NCBI GenBank assembly: GCA_000751295.2
Contig: CCMO02000003.1
Location: forward strand, 124,001-188,000
Reading direction: 5' to 3'
DNA length: 64,000 nucleotides
From: a bacterium YEK0313
Lineage (GTDB): Bacteria; Pseudomonadota; Alphaproteobacteria; Rhizobiales; Phreatobacteraceae
Shown here one piece after another: positions 18,472 to 26,800 of the stretch. Both the position numbers and the translations under genes were made by a program. The notes under the pieces are model-generated. The model did no database searches, had not been told where the DNA came from, and saw nothing but the letters and a program-made list of their open reading frames with translations. Each line of letters opens with the position of its first letter. The stretch's first letter is position 1.

Positions 18472-18486
18472 TTAACCATAAGTTGA
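18472..18486 (+). promoter_or_regulatory. CtrA-box-like site upstream of cpaB
   Basis: TTAACCATAAGTTGA fits TTAA-N7-TTAA with one mismatch and contains the TTAACCAT half-site commonly seen for CtrA in alphaproteobacteria. It lies 70 bp before the cpaB start, in the spacer after cpaA. This suggests a second promoter for the assembly genes; CtrA control of pili is established in Caulobacter, here it is inferred. Confidence 0.5.
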
Positions 18487-18555
18487 CCTTTGCCTGATGA
18501 AATCCGGCATCGAGCGCTGCATTTTGCGTGCCGCGCCGTGTTGGGGGTTCGTCAC

Positions 18556-19413
18556 ATGCGTCTCAGGCCGGCCCAGATCGTCGTCATCGCGGTGGCGCTC
18601 GGTGCAGGCGGACTCGCGGCCATGCTGATGGGCGGCCGTCGTGAGCCGGCGCCTGTCGCGCAACCGGTCGCCGCGCCCGAGCCCGCGATACGAACCGTCG
18701 ACGTGCTCGTCGCCGCCGCCGATGTGCCGATGGGCAAGGTGCTGACCTCGGCCGATCTGCAATGGCGCCGCTGGCCGGAGGAAGCCGGCTCCGACAGCTT
18801 CGTCGTCAGGCGCGCCGGTGATACCGGGCAGGCCGCCATGGACGAAGCCATCGGATCGATCGCGCGTACGGCCTTCGTGCATGGCGAGCCGATCCGGCCC
18901 GCAAAGCTGATCAAGGGTGGCCGAGGTTTCATGTCGGCCATTCTCAATCCGGGCATGCGCGCGATCGCGGCTCCGATCGACGACCCTTCGCGCGGTGCCG
19001 GCGCCTTCATCCTGCCCAACGACCGGGTCGACGTGATCCTGGCCCGCCGAAATGCCGGGCCGGCCGCGCAGGGCGAGGGCATGACCCATACGAGCTCGAC
19101 CGTGCTGCGCAATGTCCGCGTGCTCGCCATCGACCAGGTTGTCGAAGAACGGAACGGCGACAAGGCCATCGTCGGCCGCACCGCGACGCTCGAGCTGACC
19201 CCCGCCCAGGCCGAACTGCTGGCGCTTGCGCGCGAGCTCGGCACCTTGTCGCTGTCGCTGCGCAGCCTTGCCGATTCCTCCGCCGCGACACTTGCGGGCG
19301 AAGCCGGCGACGACGGCGATCCGTTGTTTTCCACCCGTCATGGCGGACGCCTCACCATCGTTCGCCACGGCCAGCCCCAATCCGTGCCGACGACCGGACA
19401 GGGGGCCGAATGA
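18556..19413 (+). CDS. cpaB: Flp pilus assembly protein CpaB/RcpC
   Basis: A 285-residue inner-membrane-anchored periplasmic protein. It has one helix near residues 7-28, a linker rich in Pro/Ala, and a SAF-like segment (VDVLVAAADVPMGKVLTSADLQWRRWP), followed by the RcpC region with the GMRAIAAPIDDPSRGAGAFILPNDRVDVIL motif. It is thought to connect the secretin with the inner-membrane machine. The stop overlaps the cpaC start (ATGATG), so the two are coupled. Confidence 0.92.
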   Translation: MRLRPAQIVVIAVALGAGGLAAMLMGGRREPAPVAQPVAAPEPAIRTVDVLVAAADVPMGKVLTSADLQWRRWPEEAGSDSFVVRRAGDTGQAAMDEAIGSIARTAFVHGEPIRPAKLIKGGRGFMSAILNPGMRAIAAPIDDPSRGAGAFILPNDRVDVILARRNAGPAAQGEGMTHTSSTVLRNVRVLAIDQVVEERNGDKAIVGRTATLELTPAQAELLALARELGTLSLSLRSLADSSAATLAGEAGDDGDPLFSTRHGGRLTIVRHGQPQSVPTTGQGAE

Positions 19414-20918
19414 TGTCGCAATCCCACCAGTCCGCCAGATCGTCGAAAGAGCCGCCAATGCCTATCGCCGCCCGCGCGTTCAGCCTCCTTGGCCGCTCGG
19501 CTCGCGCCGCAGCGGTCGGGTTCCTGCTGGCGGCCGTCTCGTCCGTCCCGAGCCTCGCTCAGTCCAGCACGGTCGCGCGACGGCATGTCGACGGGGCCGG
19601 CAACCGCGCGGTGACGCTTGGTGTCGGCAAATCCCTGGCAATCGACCTGCCGCGGGACGCACGCGACGTCATCGTCGCCAATCCGGCGATTGCCAATGCC
19701 ATCGTCCGATCGGCCCGCCGAGTGTTCCTGATCGGCGTGGCCGTCGGCCAGACCAATGTCTTTTTCCTCGACGCCCAGGGCCAGCAGATAGCCGGCTACG
19801 ATGTCGAGGTCGGCCGCGACCTTGCAGCCCTCCGCTTGGCTTTGCGCAGCATCGCCCCCGGATCGACCCTCGAGGTTCGCGCGATCAATGACGGTGTCAT
19901 GGTTTCCGGCCAGGTCGCAACGCCGCTCGAGGCGCAGCAGGCCATCGAAGTCGCCAACCGGCTTGTTGGCGACGAGAAGAAAGTGGTCAACGCCATCGCC
20001 GTCCGCGGCCGAGATCAGGTGCATCTCAAGGTGACCGTCTCCGAGATGCAGCGGACGGCGATCCGGCAGCTTGGCGTCAACCTGCAGGCCTTCGACCCAA
20101 GCATCAATGCCCTTCAGGGCGCTTCCGGCGGCCTCGGCAATGCCGGCGGTTTCGTCTATGGCCTGCTGACTCAAGGCCGGTTCAACGTCAACAATATCGA
20201 TCCGACACCGAACGCCATGGTGGTGGGCACGCGCGTCGGCAACAATGTCGTCACCGGTACGGTGCGGGCCTTCGAGGAGACGGGGCTGGCCCGGACCCTT
20301 GCCGAACCCAATTTGACTGCCATTTCCGGCGAGCAGGCACGCTTTCTGGCGGGCGGCGAGTTTCCGATTCCGGTCGGCCGCGACCGCGACGGCAACATCA
20401 CGATGCAGTTCAAGCCTTTCGGCGTCGGCCTCGCCTTCACACCGACCGTCTTGTCGGAAGGACGGATCAGCCTGCGCGTCGGCGTCGAGGTCAGCGAACT
20501 CTCCAACGAGTTTTCGCTGCGGACGAATACGATCAACGTGCCGGGACTGCGGACGCGGCGCGCCGACACGACCGTCGAGCTGCCGTCCGGCGGCTCCATC
20601 GTGATGGCCGGCCTCATTCAGGAGCAGACACGTCAGGCCGTCAGCGGGCTGCCGGGCATGATCAACCTGCCCATCATCGGCACCCTGTTCCGCTCGCGCG
20701 ACTATCTGCGCGGCGAAACGGAACTGGTGGTGATCGTCACGCCCTATGTCGTGCGGCCCGTCTCAGCGAACCAGCTTGCCCGTCCAGATGACAATTACCG
20801 CGACGCATCGGACCCCGCAGGCATGCTGATCGGCCGGCTCAACCGCATCTACGGCACCGCCGGAGCCACACCGCCGCAAGGCCGGTTCAACGGCCCCATC
20901 GGCTTCATTCGCGACTGA
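19410..20918 (+). CDS. cpaC: Tad secretin CpaC/RcpA
   Basis: A 502-residue secretin. After an export signal (best at MPIAARAFSLLGRSARAAAVGF, an internal ATG at 19458) come the N-domain SLAIDLPRDARDVIVANPAIANAIV, a BON domain, VSGQVATPLEAQQAIEVAN, and the secretin core. The core has VRAFEETGLARTLAEPNLTAISGE and the C-terminal VPGLRTRRADTTVELPSGGSIVMAGLIQEQ. It forms the outer-membrane channel for Flp fibres. The start at 19410 is chosen because it overlaps cpaB; 19413 and 19458 are alternatives. Confidence 0.93.
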   Translation: MMSQSHQSARSSKEPPMPIAARAFSLLGRSARAAAVGFLLAAVSSVPSLAQSSTVARRHVDGAGNRAVTLGVGKSLAIDLPRDARDVIVANPAIANAIVRSARRVFLIGVAVGQTNVFFLDAQGQQIAGYDVEVGRDLAALRLALRSIAPGSTLEVRAINDGVMVSGQVATPLEAQQAIEVANRLVGDEKKVVNAIAVRGRDQVHLKVTVSEMQRTAIRQLGVNLQAFDPSINALQGASGGLGNAGGFVYGLLTQGRFNVNNIDPTPNAMVVGTRVGNNVVTGTVRAFEETGLARTLAEPNLTAISGEQARFLAGGEFPIPVGRDRDGNITMQFKPFGVGLAFTPTVLSEGRISLRVGVEVSELSNEFSLRTNTINVPGLRTRRADTTVELPSGGSIVMAGLIQEQTRQAVSGLPGMINLPIIGTLFRSRDYLRGETELVVIVTPYVVRPVSANQLARPDDNYRDASDPAGMLIGRLNRIYGTAGATPPQGRFNGPIGFIRD

Positions 20919-20937
20919 TCGTCGAGAGGAACGGCAC

Positions 20938-21393
20938 ATGGCGCCCTCATTTCATAGTCCCCGGACGATCCACCTCGCGCTCATCGCCGCGGCCGGCCTG
21001 ATGCTGGGTGGCTGCTTCAACGATCGTGTCGCAGCTTTGGATCAGGGCATACCAACGGACTATCGCCAGCGTCATCCGATCCTGGTCTCGTCGCACGGCG
21101 CCTATGTCGCGAGCCAATGCGGCCAATGGCCTCATGACGTCGGCCCGGCGGACGGCGCCATGAGCAATCTCAACAAGCCCTACTGGAACTTCGGCTGCGC
21201 GACACAGCAGAACCTGGCCGCCATTGTCGCCCGGCCGAGCGATCTTCTGACGCCCCGCGCGGAAGGACAGCTCGACGCGGCGCGGCGCCAGACCAGCATC
21301 GGCAAGTATCGCCGCGGCGAGCAGCCGCAGATCGATCATCAGCCGATCGTGCCGCTCACCAATGTCAGGTCCGGCGCCCAGGGGGGGAGCTGA
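20938..21393 (+). CDS. cpaD: CpaD-type pilus lipoprotein lacking its central region
   Basis: A 151-residue lipoprotein with lipobox LMLGGC at residues 20-25. The N-terminal family block DYRQRHPI and the C-terminal blocks SQCGQWPHDVGPADG and NKPYWNFGCATQQNLAAIVARPSDLLTPR are well preserved. In the CpaD proteins I know, about 90-100 residues (alpha/beta domain with the AQRADVAAFARDW- and PVRLSYARLVA-type motifs) lie between these blocks. Here only about 10 residues join them, in frame. The gene otherwise looks healthy and sits correctly between cpaC and cpaE. It could be functional in shortened form or a decaying copy. Confidence 0.88.
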   Translation: MAPSFHSPRTIHLALIAAAGLMLGGCFNDRVAALDQGIPTDYRQRHPILVSSHGAYVASQCGQWPHDVGPADGAMSNLNKPYWNFGCATQQNLAAIVARPSDLLTPRAEGQLDAARRQTSIGKYRRGEQPQIDHQPIVPLTNVRSGAQGGS

Positions 21394-21397
21394 CGCC

Positions 21398-22663
21398 GTG
21401 CAGGATACGCCGCATCACAACCAGGACCAGGACGAGCACATCGCCCCCGTTCCGCGCATCTCGGTGCAGGCCTTCTGCGAGACCGCCGATCTTGCGGAGG
21501 CGATCGCCGAGGCGGCCGAAGACAGGCGCATGGACAAGGCCCATCTGCGCGTCCAGATGGGCGGCGCTCCGGCGGCGGCCGAAGCCTACCGCTCGGCGCC
21601 GACACCCAATGTCGTGCTCCTGGAAACGGTCGGCAACCGCAATGAAATCCTCGGCCACCTCGACGAACTCGCCGAGGTCTGCGACGCCACCACGAAGGTG
21701 ATCGTCATCGGCCAGGTCAACGACATCGTGCTCTATCGCGAGCTGGTCGCGCGCGGGGTCAGCGACTATCTGATCGCGCCGATCGGCGTGCTCGACATCA
21801 TCCGGTCGGTTTCCGCGCTCTATTCTGCACCGGGCGCCAAGCCGGTCGGCCGCGTCATTGCTGTCATGGGCGCCAAAGGCGGCGTGGGGGCTTCGACAAT
21901 CGCGCATAATCTCGCCTGGGCGATTTCGCGCGACATCGGCATCGACACCTGCATCGCCGACATGGACCTGCCGTTCGGAACCGGCGGCCTTGATTTCAAC
22001 CAGGATCCGCCACAAGGCATAGCCGAAGCGGTCTTTTCGCCTGATCGCGTCGACACCGCCTTCGTCGACCGGCTCCTGTCGCGCTGCTCCGACCGCCTGT
22101 CGCTGCTCGCCGCTCCGGCAACGCTGGAACGGGTCTACGATTTCGGCGCCGATGCCTTCGATCCGCTGGTCGACATCCTTCGCGCGACCATCCCGGCCAT
22201 CGTTCTTGATCTGCCGCACGGCTGGACGGCCTGGTCGAAGCGCGCGCTCGTCAATGCCGACGAGATCCTGATCGTCGCGGCGCCCGATCTCGGCAATCTG
22301 CGCAACGCCAAAAACCTCGTCGACCTCCTGCGAGCCTCGCGGCCGAACGATTCGGCCCCGCGCTATCTGCTGAACCAGGCCGGCGTCGCCAAGCGGCCCG
22401 AGATCAAGCCGGGCGATTTTGCCAAGGCGCTGGAAGCCGAACCGCTCGCGGTCATTCCCTTCGAGCCGCAACTGTTCGGCACCGCCGCCAATAACGGACA
22501 GATGATCGCCGAAATCGAACCTGGCCACAGGGTCTCCGCGCAATTCAGCGAACTGGCCCATGCCATGACCGGCCGGCAGGATACGCGCAAGGCCCGCCCT
22601 GGGCTTCTGGCACCGCTGACCCCCCTGCTCGAAAAGCTGACGCAACGCCGCAAGAAGGCCTGA
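21398..22663 (+). CDS. cpaE: Pilus localisation/assembly ATPase CpaE/TadZ
   Basis: A 421-residue protein with an N-terminal receiver-like domain (about residues 25-145, TKVIVIGQVNDIVLYRELVARGVSDYL) and a C-terminal ParA/MinD-type domain from about 155. The deviant Walker A is GAKGGVGASTIAHNLAW, in which the usual lysine after GVG is Ala, a feature shared by many CpaE proteins. TadZ/CpaE marks the pole for pilus assembly. The GTG start at 21398 was chosen because GGGGGAG precedes it by 8 bp; an upstream ATG at 21362 would overlap cpaD. Confidence 0.92.
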   Translation: MQDTPHHNQDQDEHIAPVPRISVQAFCETADLAEAIAEAAEDRRMDKAHLRVQMGGAPAAAEAYRSAPTPNVVLLETVGNRNEILGHLDELAEVCDATTKVIVIGQVNDIVLYRELVARGVSDYLIAPIGVLDIIRSVSALYSAPGAKPVGRVIAVMGAKGGVGASTIAHNLAWAISRDIGIDTCIADMDLPFGTGGLDFNQDPPQGIAEAVFSPDRVDTAFVDRLLSRCSDRLSLLAAPATLERVYDFGADAFDPLVDILRATIPAIVLDLPHGWTAWSKRALVNADEILIVAAPDLGNLRNAKNLVDLLRASRPNDSAPRYLLNQAGVAKRPEIKPGDFAKALEAEPLAVIPFEPQLFGTAANNGQMIAEIEPGHRVSAQFSELAHAMTGRQDTRKARPGLLAPLTPLLEKLTQRRKKA

Positions 22664-22685
22664 TGGCCAGGAGTTGAAGCGCATC

Positions 22686-24194
22686 ATGTTCGGCAAACGC
22701 GGTACCGGTGGACCGGCAGGCGGACGCGGCTCTCATGAGGGCTCCCGTTCGCTCGAGCGCGTCCCGGCGGCCGTCCCCACCGCAAGCCGGCCACCGGAAC
22801 CGGTACCGGCCCGCAGCGTCGATTTCGCCTCCCCGCCGCTCGCGCCGCTGGCTCCGGCCGCGCCGCCGGCGCCGGCCCCCGCTGTCGAAGAGCGCCAGCG
22901 CTCGGCGAGCTTTTATGAAACCAAAAGTCAGGTTTTCGGCGCCCTGATCGAGGCCATCGACCTGTCGCAGCTCGCCAAGCTCGACAACCAGGCCGCGCGC
23001 GAGGAAATCCGCGACATCGTCAACGAGATCATCACGATCAAGAATGTCGTGATGTCGATCGCCGAGCAGGAAGACCTGCTCGAAGACATCTGCAACGACG
23101 TGCTCGGCTACGGGCCGCTGGAGCCGCTCCTGGCGCGCGACGACATTTCCGACGTGATGGTCAACGGCCCGAACACGGTCTTCATCGAAGTCGCCGGCAA
23201 GATCCAGCGCACCGGCATCCGGTTCCGCGATGCGGCGCAGCTGATGAACATCTGCCAGCGCATCGTCAGCCAGGTCGGCCGCCGCGTCGACGAATCCTCG
23301 CCGATCTGCGACGCGCGTCTGCCCGACGGCTCACGCGTCAACGTCATCGCTCCGCCGCTCGCCATCGATGGCGCGGCGTTGACCATCCGCAAGTTCAAGA
23401 AGGACAAGCTGACCCTCGAGCAGCTCGTCCGTTTCGGCTCGATCTCGCCCGAAGGCGCCGAGGTGCTGAAGATCATCGGCCGGGTCCGCTGCAACATCGT
23501 CGTCTCCGGCGGCACGGGCTCGGGCAAGACGACGCTGCTCAATTGCCTGACGCGCTACATCGACGCGGACGAGCGGATCATCACCTGCGAGGACGCCGCC
23601 GAGCTGCAATTGCAGCAGCCGCATGTGGTGCGGCTCGAAACCCGCCCGCCGAATCTGGAGGGCGAGGGCCAGGTCACCATGCGGGATCTCGTCAGGAACT
23701 GCCTGCGCATGCGGCCTGAGCGAATCATCGTGGGCGAAGTCCGCGGCCCGGAAGTGTTCGACCTGCTGCAGGCCATGAATACCGGCCATGACGGGTCCAT
23801 GGGCACCATTCATGCCAACAGTCCGCGCGAATGCCTCAGCCGCATGGAATCGATGATCGCCATGGGCGGCTATAGCCTGCCCGCCAAGACGGTGCGCGAG
23901 ATGATCACCGGCTCGGTCGACATCATCGTCCAGGCTTCCCGCTTGCGCGACGGCTCGCGCCGGATCACCCACATCACGGAAGTGCTGGGCATGGAAGGCG
24001 ATACGCCGGTCACCCAGGACCTGTTCGTCTACGACATGCTTGGTGAGGACGATCACGGCCGGATCAATGGCCGCCATCGCTCCACCGGCATCGGCCGGCC
24101 GAGGTTCTGGGACCGGGCGCGCTATTATGGCGAAGAAAAGCGTCTGGCGGCGGCGCTCGATGCCTCCGACACCGACGAACCCGTGGCGAGGTGA
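22686..24194 (+). CDS. cpaF: Tad secretion ATPase CpaF/TadA
   Basis: A GspE-family hexameric ATPase of about 502 residues. A Pro/Ala-rich N-terminal tail is followed by the N-domain (DICNDVLGYGPLEPLLARDDISDVMVNGP), Walker A VSGGTGSGKTTLLNCL, the Asp box IITCEDAAELQLQ, and the His box TGHDGSMGTIHANSPRE. It powers Flp assembly on the cytoplasmic face. The start is ATG 22686 or, four codons earlier, TTG 22674; AGGAG at 22669 fits either imperfectly. Confidence 0.95.
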   Translation: MFGKRGTGGPAGGRGSHEGSRSLERVPAAVPTASRPPEPVPARSVDFASPPLAPLAPAAPPAPAPAVEERQRSASFYETKSQVFGALIEAIDLSQLAKLDNQAAREEIRDIVNEIITIKNVVMSIAEQEDLLEDICNDVLGYGPLEPLLARDDISDVMVNGPNTVFIEVAGKIQRTGIRFRDAAQLMNICQRIVSQVGRRVDESSPICDARLPDGSRVNVIAPPLAIDGAALTIRKFKKDKLTLEQLVRFGSISPEGAEVLKIIGRVRCNIVVSGGTGSGKTTLLNCLTRYIDADERIITCEDAAELQLQQPHVVRLETRPPNLEGEGQVTMRDLVRNCLRMRPERIIVGEVRGPEVFDLLQAMNTGHDGSMGTIHANSPRECLSRMESMIAMGGYSLPAKTVREMITGSVDIIVQASRLRDGSRRITHITEVLGMEGDTPVTQDLFVYDMLGEDDHGRINGRHRSTGIGRPRFWDRARYYGEEKRLAAALDASDTDEPVAR

Positions 24195-24196
24195 CG

Positions 24197-25174
24197 ATGC
24201 CCGACATCGACGCCCTCGCAATCATCGGTCTCGCCGTCGTCTGCGCCGGTGGCCTCGCCTATGCCCTGATCTATCCCTTTCTGTCGGGCGCGGTGAAGGC
24301 GGATGAACGCCGCGAGGCCGTCGCCGGACCGGCCGTCCGGACCACGCGCAAGGTTCAGGAGCCAGCCACCAAGCGGCCAAGCGTCGAGGAGACGCTGAAG
24401 GAAATGGAGCGGCGGCAGACCAACGCTGCCCGCCCCTCACTGTCGATGCGCATTGCCCAGGCCGGCTTGTCCCTGTCCAAGGGGCGGTTCATGGCGCTGT
24501 CGGGCCTGCTCGGCATTGCCGCCTTCGGCTTGACACTCATGGCCGGGCTCGGCCTGCTCTGGGCGCTGGCCGCCGCCGTCGCAGCGAGCGTCGGGGCACC
24601 GCAATGGTTTCTCGCCTTCATGAAAAAGCGGCGCCTCGCCGCCTTCCTCGAGGAGCTCGCCAATGCCGTCGACGTCATCGTCCGCGGCGTCAAGGCCGGC
24701 CTGCCGCTCGGCGACTGCCTCCGGATCATCGCCACTGAAGCCCAGGAGCCGGTCAAAAGCGAATTCCGTCACATTATCGAGCAGACCGCACTGGGCATTC
24801 CGCTGCACGAAGCGGTACTCAAGCTCTATGAGCGCATGCCGGTGCCGGAAGCCAATTTCTTCTGCATCGTCATCTCGATCCAGCAGAAGGCGGGCGGCAA
24901 CCTCGCCGAAGGTCTTGCCAACCTGTCCAAGGTCCTGCGCGACCGCAAGAAGATGAAAAACAAGATCATCGCCATGTCGCAGGAGGCCAAGGCCTCGGCC
25001 GCGATCATCGCCAGCCTGCCGCCCGGTGTCATGATCTTCGTCTATCTGTCGACGCCACAATACATCTCGCTGATGTGGACGACCGAGATGGGTCGCTTCC
25101 TGCTCGCCGGATGCCTCCTGTGGATGTTCATCGGCGCGATGGTCATGCGCAAGATGATCAATTTCGACTTCTAG
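24197..25174 (+). CDS. tadB: Tad inner-membrane platform protein TadB
   Basis: A 325-residue T2SSF-domain protein. N-terminal helix at about residues 5-28, two helices around 95-135, a cytoplasmic GspF-like domain (ELANAVDVIVRGVKAGLPLGDCLRII) and two C-terminal helices. With TadC it forms the platform on which pilins are assembled. The ATG at 24197 follows the cpaF stop directly; a GTG six bases earlier overlaps that stop and is possible. Confidence 0.93.
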   Translation: MPDIDALAIIGLAVVCAGGLAYALIYPFLSGAVKADERREAVAGPAVRTTRKVQEPATKRPSVEETLKEMERRQTNAARPSLSMRIAQAGLSLSKGRFMALSGLLGIAAFGLTLMAGLGLLWALAAAVAASVGAPQWFLAFMKKRRLAAFLEELANAVDVIVRGVKAGLPLGDCLRIIATEAQEPVKSEFRHIIEQTALGIPLHEAVLKLYERMPVPEANFFCIVISIQQKAGGNLAEGLANLSKVLRDRKKMKNKIIAMSQEAKASAAIIASLPPGVMIFVYLSTPQYISLMWTTEMGRFLLAGCLLWMFIGAMVMRKMINFDF

Positions 25175-25190
25175 CGGAGAGGACGCGACG

Positions 25191-26165
25191 ATGATCGACT
25201 TCCTCATCGCCAAGCTGCACGACCGGGACTTCATGATCCAGTTGCTCATCGCGATCGCGGTGTTCGCAACGGTTCTGACGATTGCCATGCCGCTGGTCGC
25301 GGGCGACGACCTTGGCCGCCGCATGAAATCCGTCTCGGTCGAGCGCAACCGGATCCGCGAGCGCGAGCGCGCCCGGCTCGTCAACGGCGAGCGCGTCAGC
25401 ATCCGGCCGACGCCCAAGGCCTGGATGCTGTCCATCGTCGAAACGCTGCAGCTGACCAAACATCTCGCGCAAGAGGAGGCGCGCGACAAGCTGGTGCAGG
25501 CCGGCTATCGCGGCCAGGGCCCCTATGTCGCGTTCCTGCTGTTCCGGCTCGTGGTGCCGATCATCACCTTCCTCGCCGCGCTCGCCTATTTCTTCCTGGT
25601 CAACGACATGGGGCAGCCCGCCATGGTGCGGGGCCTGCTCGCCCTGTTCGCGGCCTATATCGGCATGCAATTGCCGATGCTGTTCCTCAAGAACCAGATC
25701 CAGCACCGGCAAACCTCGATCCGCCGGGCCTTTCCGGATGCGCTCGATCTGATGCTGATCTGCGTCGAAAGCGGCATGTCGATCGAGATGGCGTTCCGGC
25801 GCGTCGCCGCGGAAATCGGCACGCAATCGATTCCGCTTGCCGAGGAACTGACGCTGACGACGGCCGAGCTCAGCTACCTGCAGGACCGGCGCCTGGCCTA
25901 TGAGAATCTCGCCAAGCGGGTCGATCTCGACGGCGTCAAGGCGGTGTGCATGGCCCTCATCCAGTCAGAGCGCTACGGCACGCCGCTCGCCAACACGCTG
26001 CGCGTGATGGCCCAGGAAAACCGCGATATCCGGATGTCGGAAGCGGAAAAGAAGGCGGCCGGCCTGCCGCCGAAGCTGACCGTGCCGATGATCCTGTTCT
26101 TCCTGCCCTGCCTGTTCGTGGTCATCATGGGCCCCGCCGCAATCCGGCTGATGGGCTCCAACTGA
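25191..26165 (+). CDS. tadC: Tad inner-membrane platform protein TadC
   Basis: A 324-residue T2SSF-domain protein, paralogous to TadB, with helices at about 15-35 and 110-160, the GspF block FPDALDLMLICVESGMSIEMAFRRVA, and two C-terminal helices. It is the last recognisable gene of the plus-strand Tad operon; no TadD (TPR lipoprotein) follows. Its final 41 bp overlap a convergent gene. Confidence 0.93.
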   Translation: MIDFLIAKLHDRDFMIQLLIAIAVFATVLTIAMPLVAGDDLGRRMKSVSVERNRIRERERARLVNGERVSIRPTPKAWMLSIVETLQLTKHLAQEEARDKLVQAGYRGQGPYVAFLLFRLVVPIITFLAALAYFFLVNDMGQPAMVRGLLALFAAYIGMQLPMLFLKNQIQHRQTSIRRAFPDALDLMLICVESGMSIEMAFRRVAAEIGTQSIPLAEELTLTTAELSYLQDRRLAYENLAKRVDLDGVKAVCMALIQSERYGTPLANTLRVMAQENRDIRMSEAEKKAAGLPPKLTVPMILFFLPCLFVVIMGPAAIRLMGSN

Positions 26166-26721
26166 TCATTACCTCGGCACCGAAGGTCGGCCCGCCGGCC
26201 GGCACCACCTCCGCGGCCGCCAGCCGCCGGTAGAGATTGCGCAGGCGGCGCACCGGCCACCAGTCGTAGAGCAGGATTTCCGCCGGCCGCCAGTTGGCGA
26301 CCCAGCCGAACAGCGAAATGCCGTCGCGCAGACCCTCGCGCAGGCCGTCCCGGATCGGCGCGGAATCGACGGCCTGCGCCAGCGCGGTGCAGGCGGCGAG
26401 GACGACCAGGCCGATCATCAGCGACACGGCACCGCGCTTGAGGAGACGGCGCAGGTTCTGATGTTCGGTCGTCGCGAGGCGGCCGAAATGAACATCGACA
26501 GCGGTCTGCAGCCGCGCCGCGGTGGCGCGGTTCGCCGGCCGGCCCGCCTCGGAAAGGTCGATGACGAAACCATCGCCGCGGGGCGCGTCCCAGGCTTCCG
26601 ACACGATGTAATGGGCAATCGGCCGGTTGAGATTGTGAGCGTGGAACGGCGAGGGATCGAAGGTCGTGAAAAGCTGCTCGACCGCCGGCACGTCTATGGC
26701 GATCCGCGTGGTGCCTTTCAT
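26125..26721 (-). CDS. Uncharacterised membrane protein overlapping tadC
   Basis: A 198-residue protein. The N-terminal half is soluble (IAIDVPAVEQLFTTFDPSPFHAHNLNRPIAHYIVSEAW). It is followed by a hydrophobic segment at about 100-122, and then GWVANWRPAEILLYDWWPVRRLRNLYRRLAAAEV, a motif I associate with a conserved but uncharacterised alphaproteobacterial family. The 3' end runs 41 bp into tadC on the opposite strand; the last 14 or so residues may therefore be a lineage-specific extension. Function unknown. Confidence 0.72.
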   Translation of the reverse strand: MKGTTRIAIDVPAVEQLFTTFDPSPFHAHNLNRPIAHYIVSEAWDAPRGDGFVIDLSEAGRPANRATAARLQTAVDVHFGRLATTEHQNLRRLLKRGAVSLMIGLVVLAACTALAQAVDSAPIRDGLREGLRDGISLFGWVANWRPAEILLYDWWPVRRLRNLYRRLAAAEVVPAGGPTFGAEVMISWSPSAGLRRGP

Positions 26722-26800
26722 GGCCCGTCTCCGCCTGGCGCCCCGCAGCCGAGATTGCCCCTATCGGGGTCGCGACGTCGAGAGCGCATATCCGCGAAAA

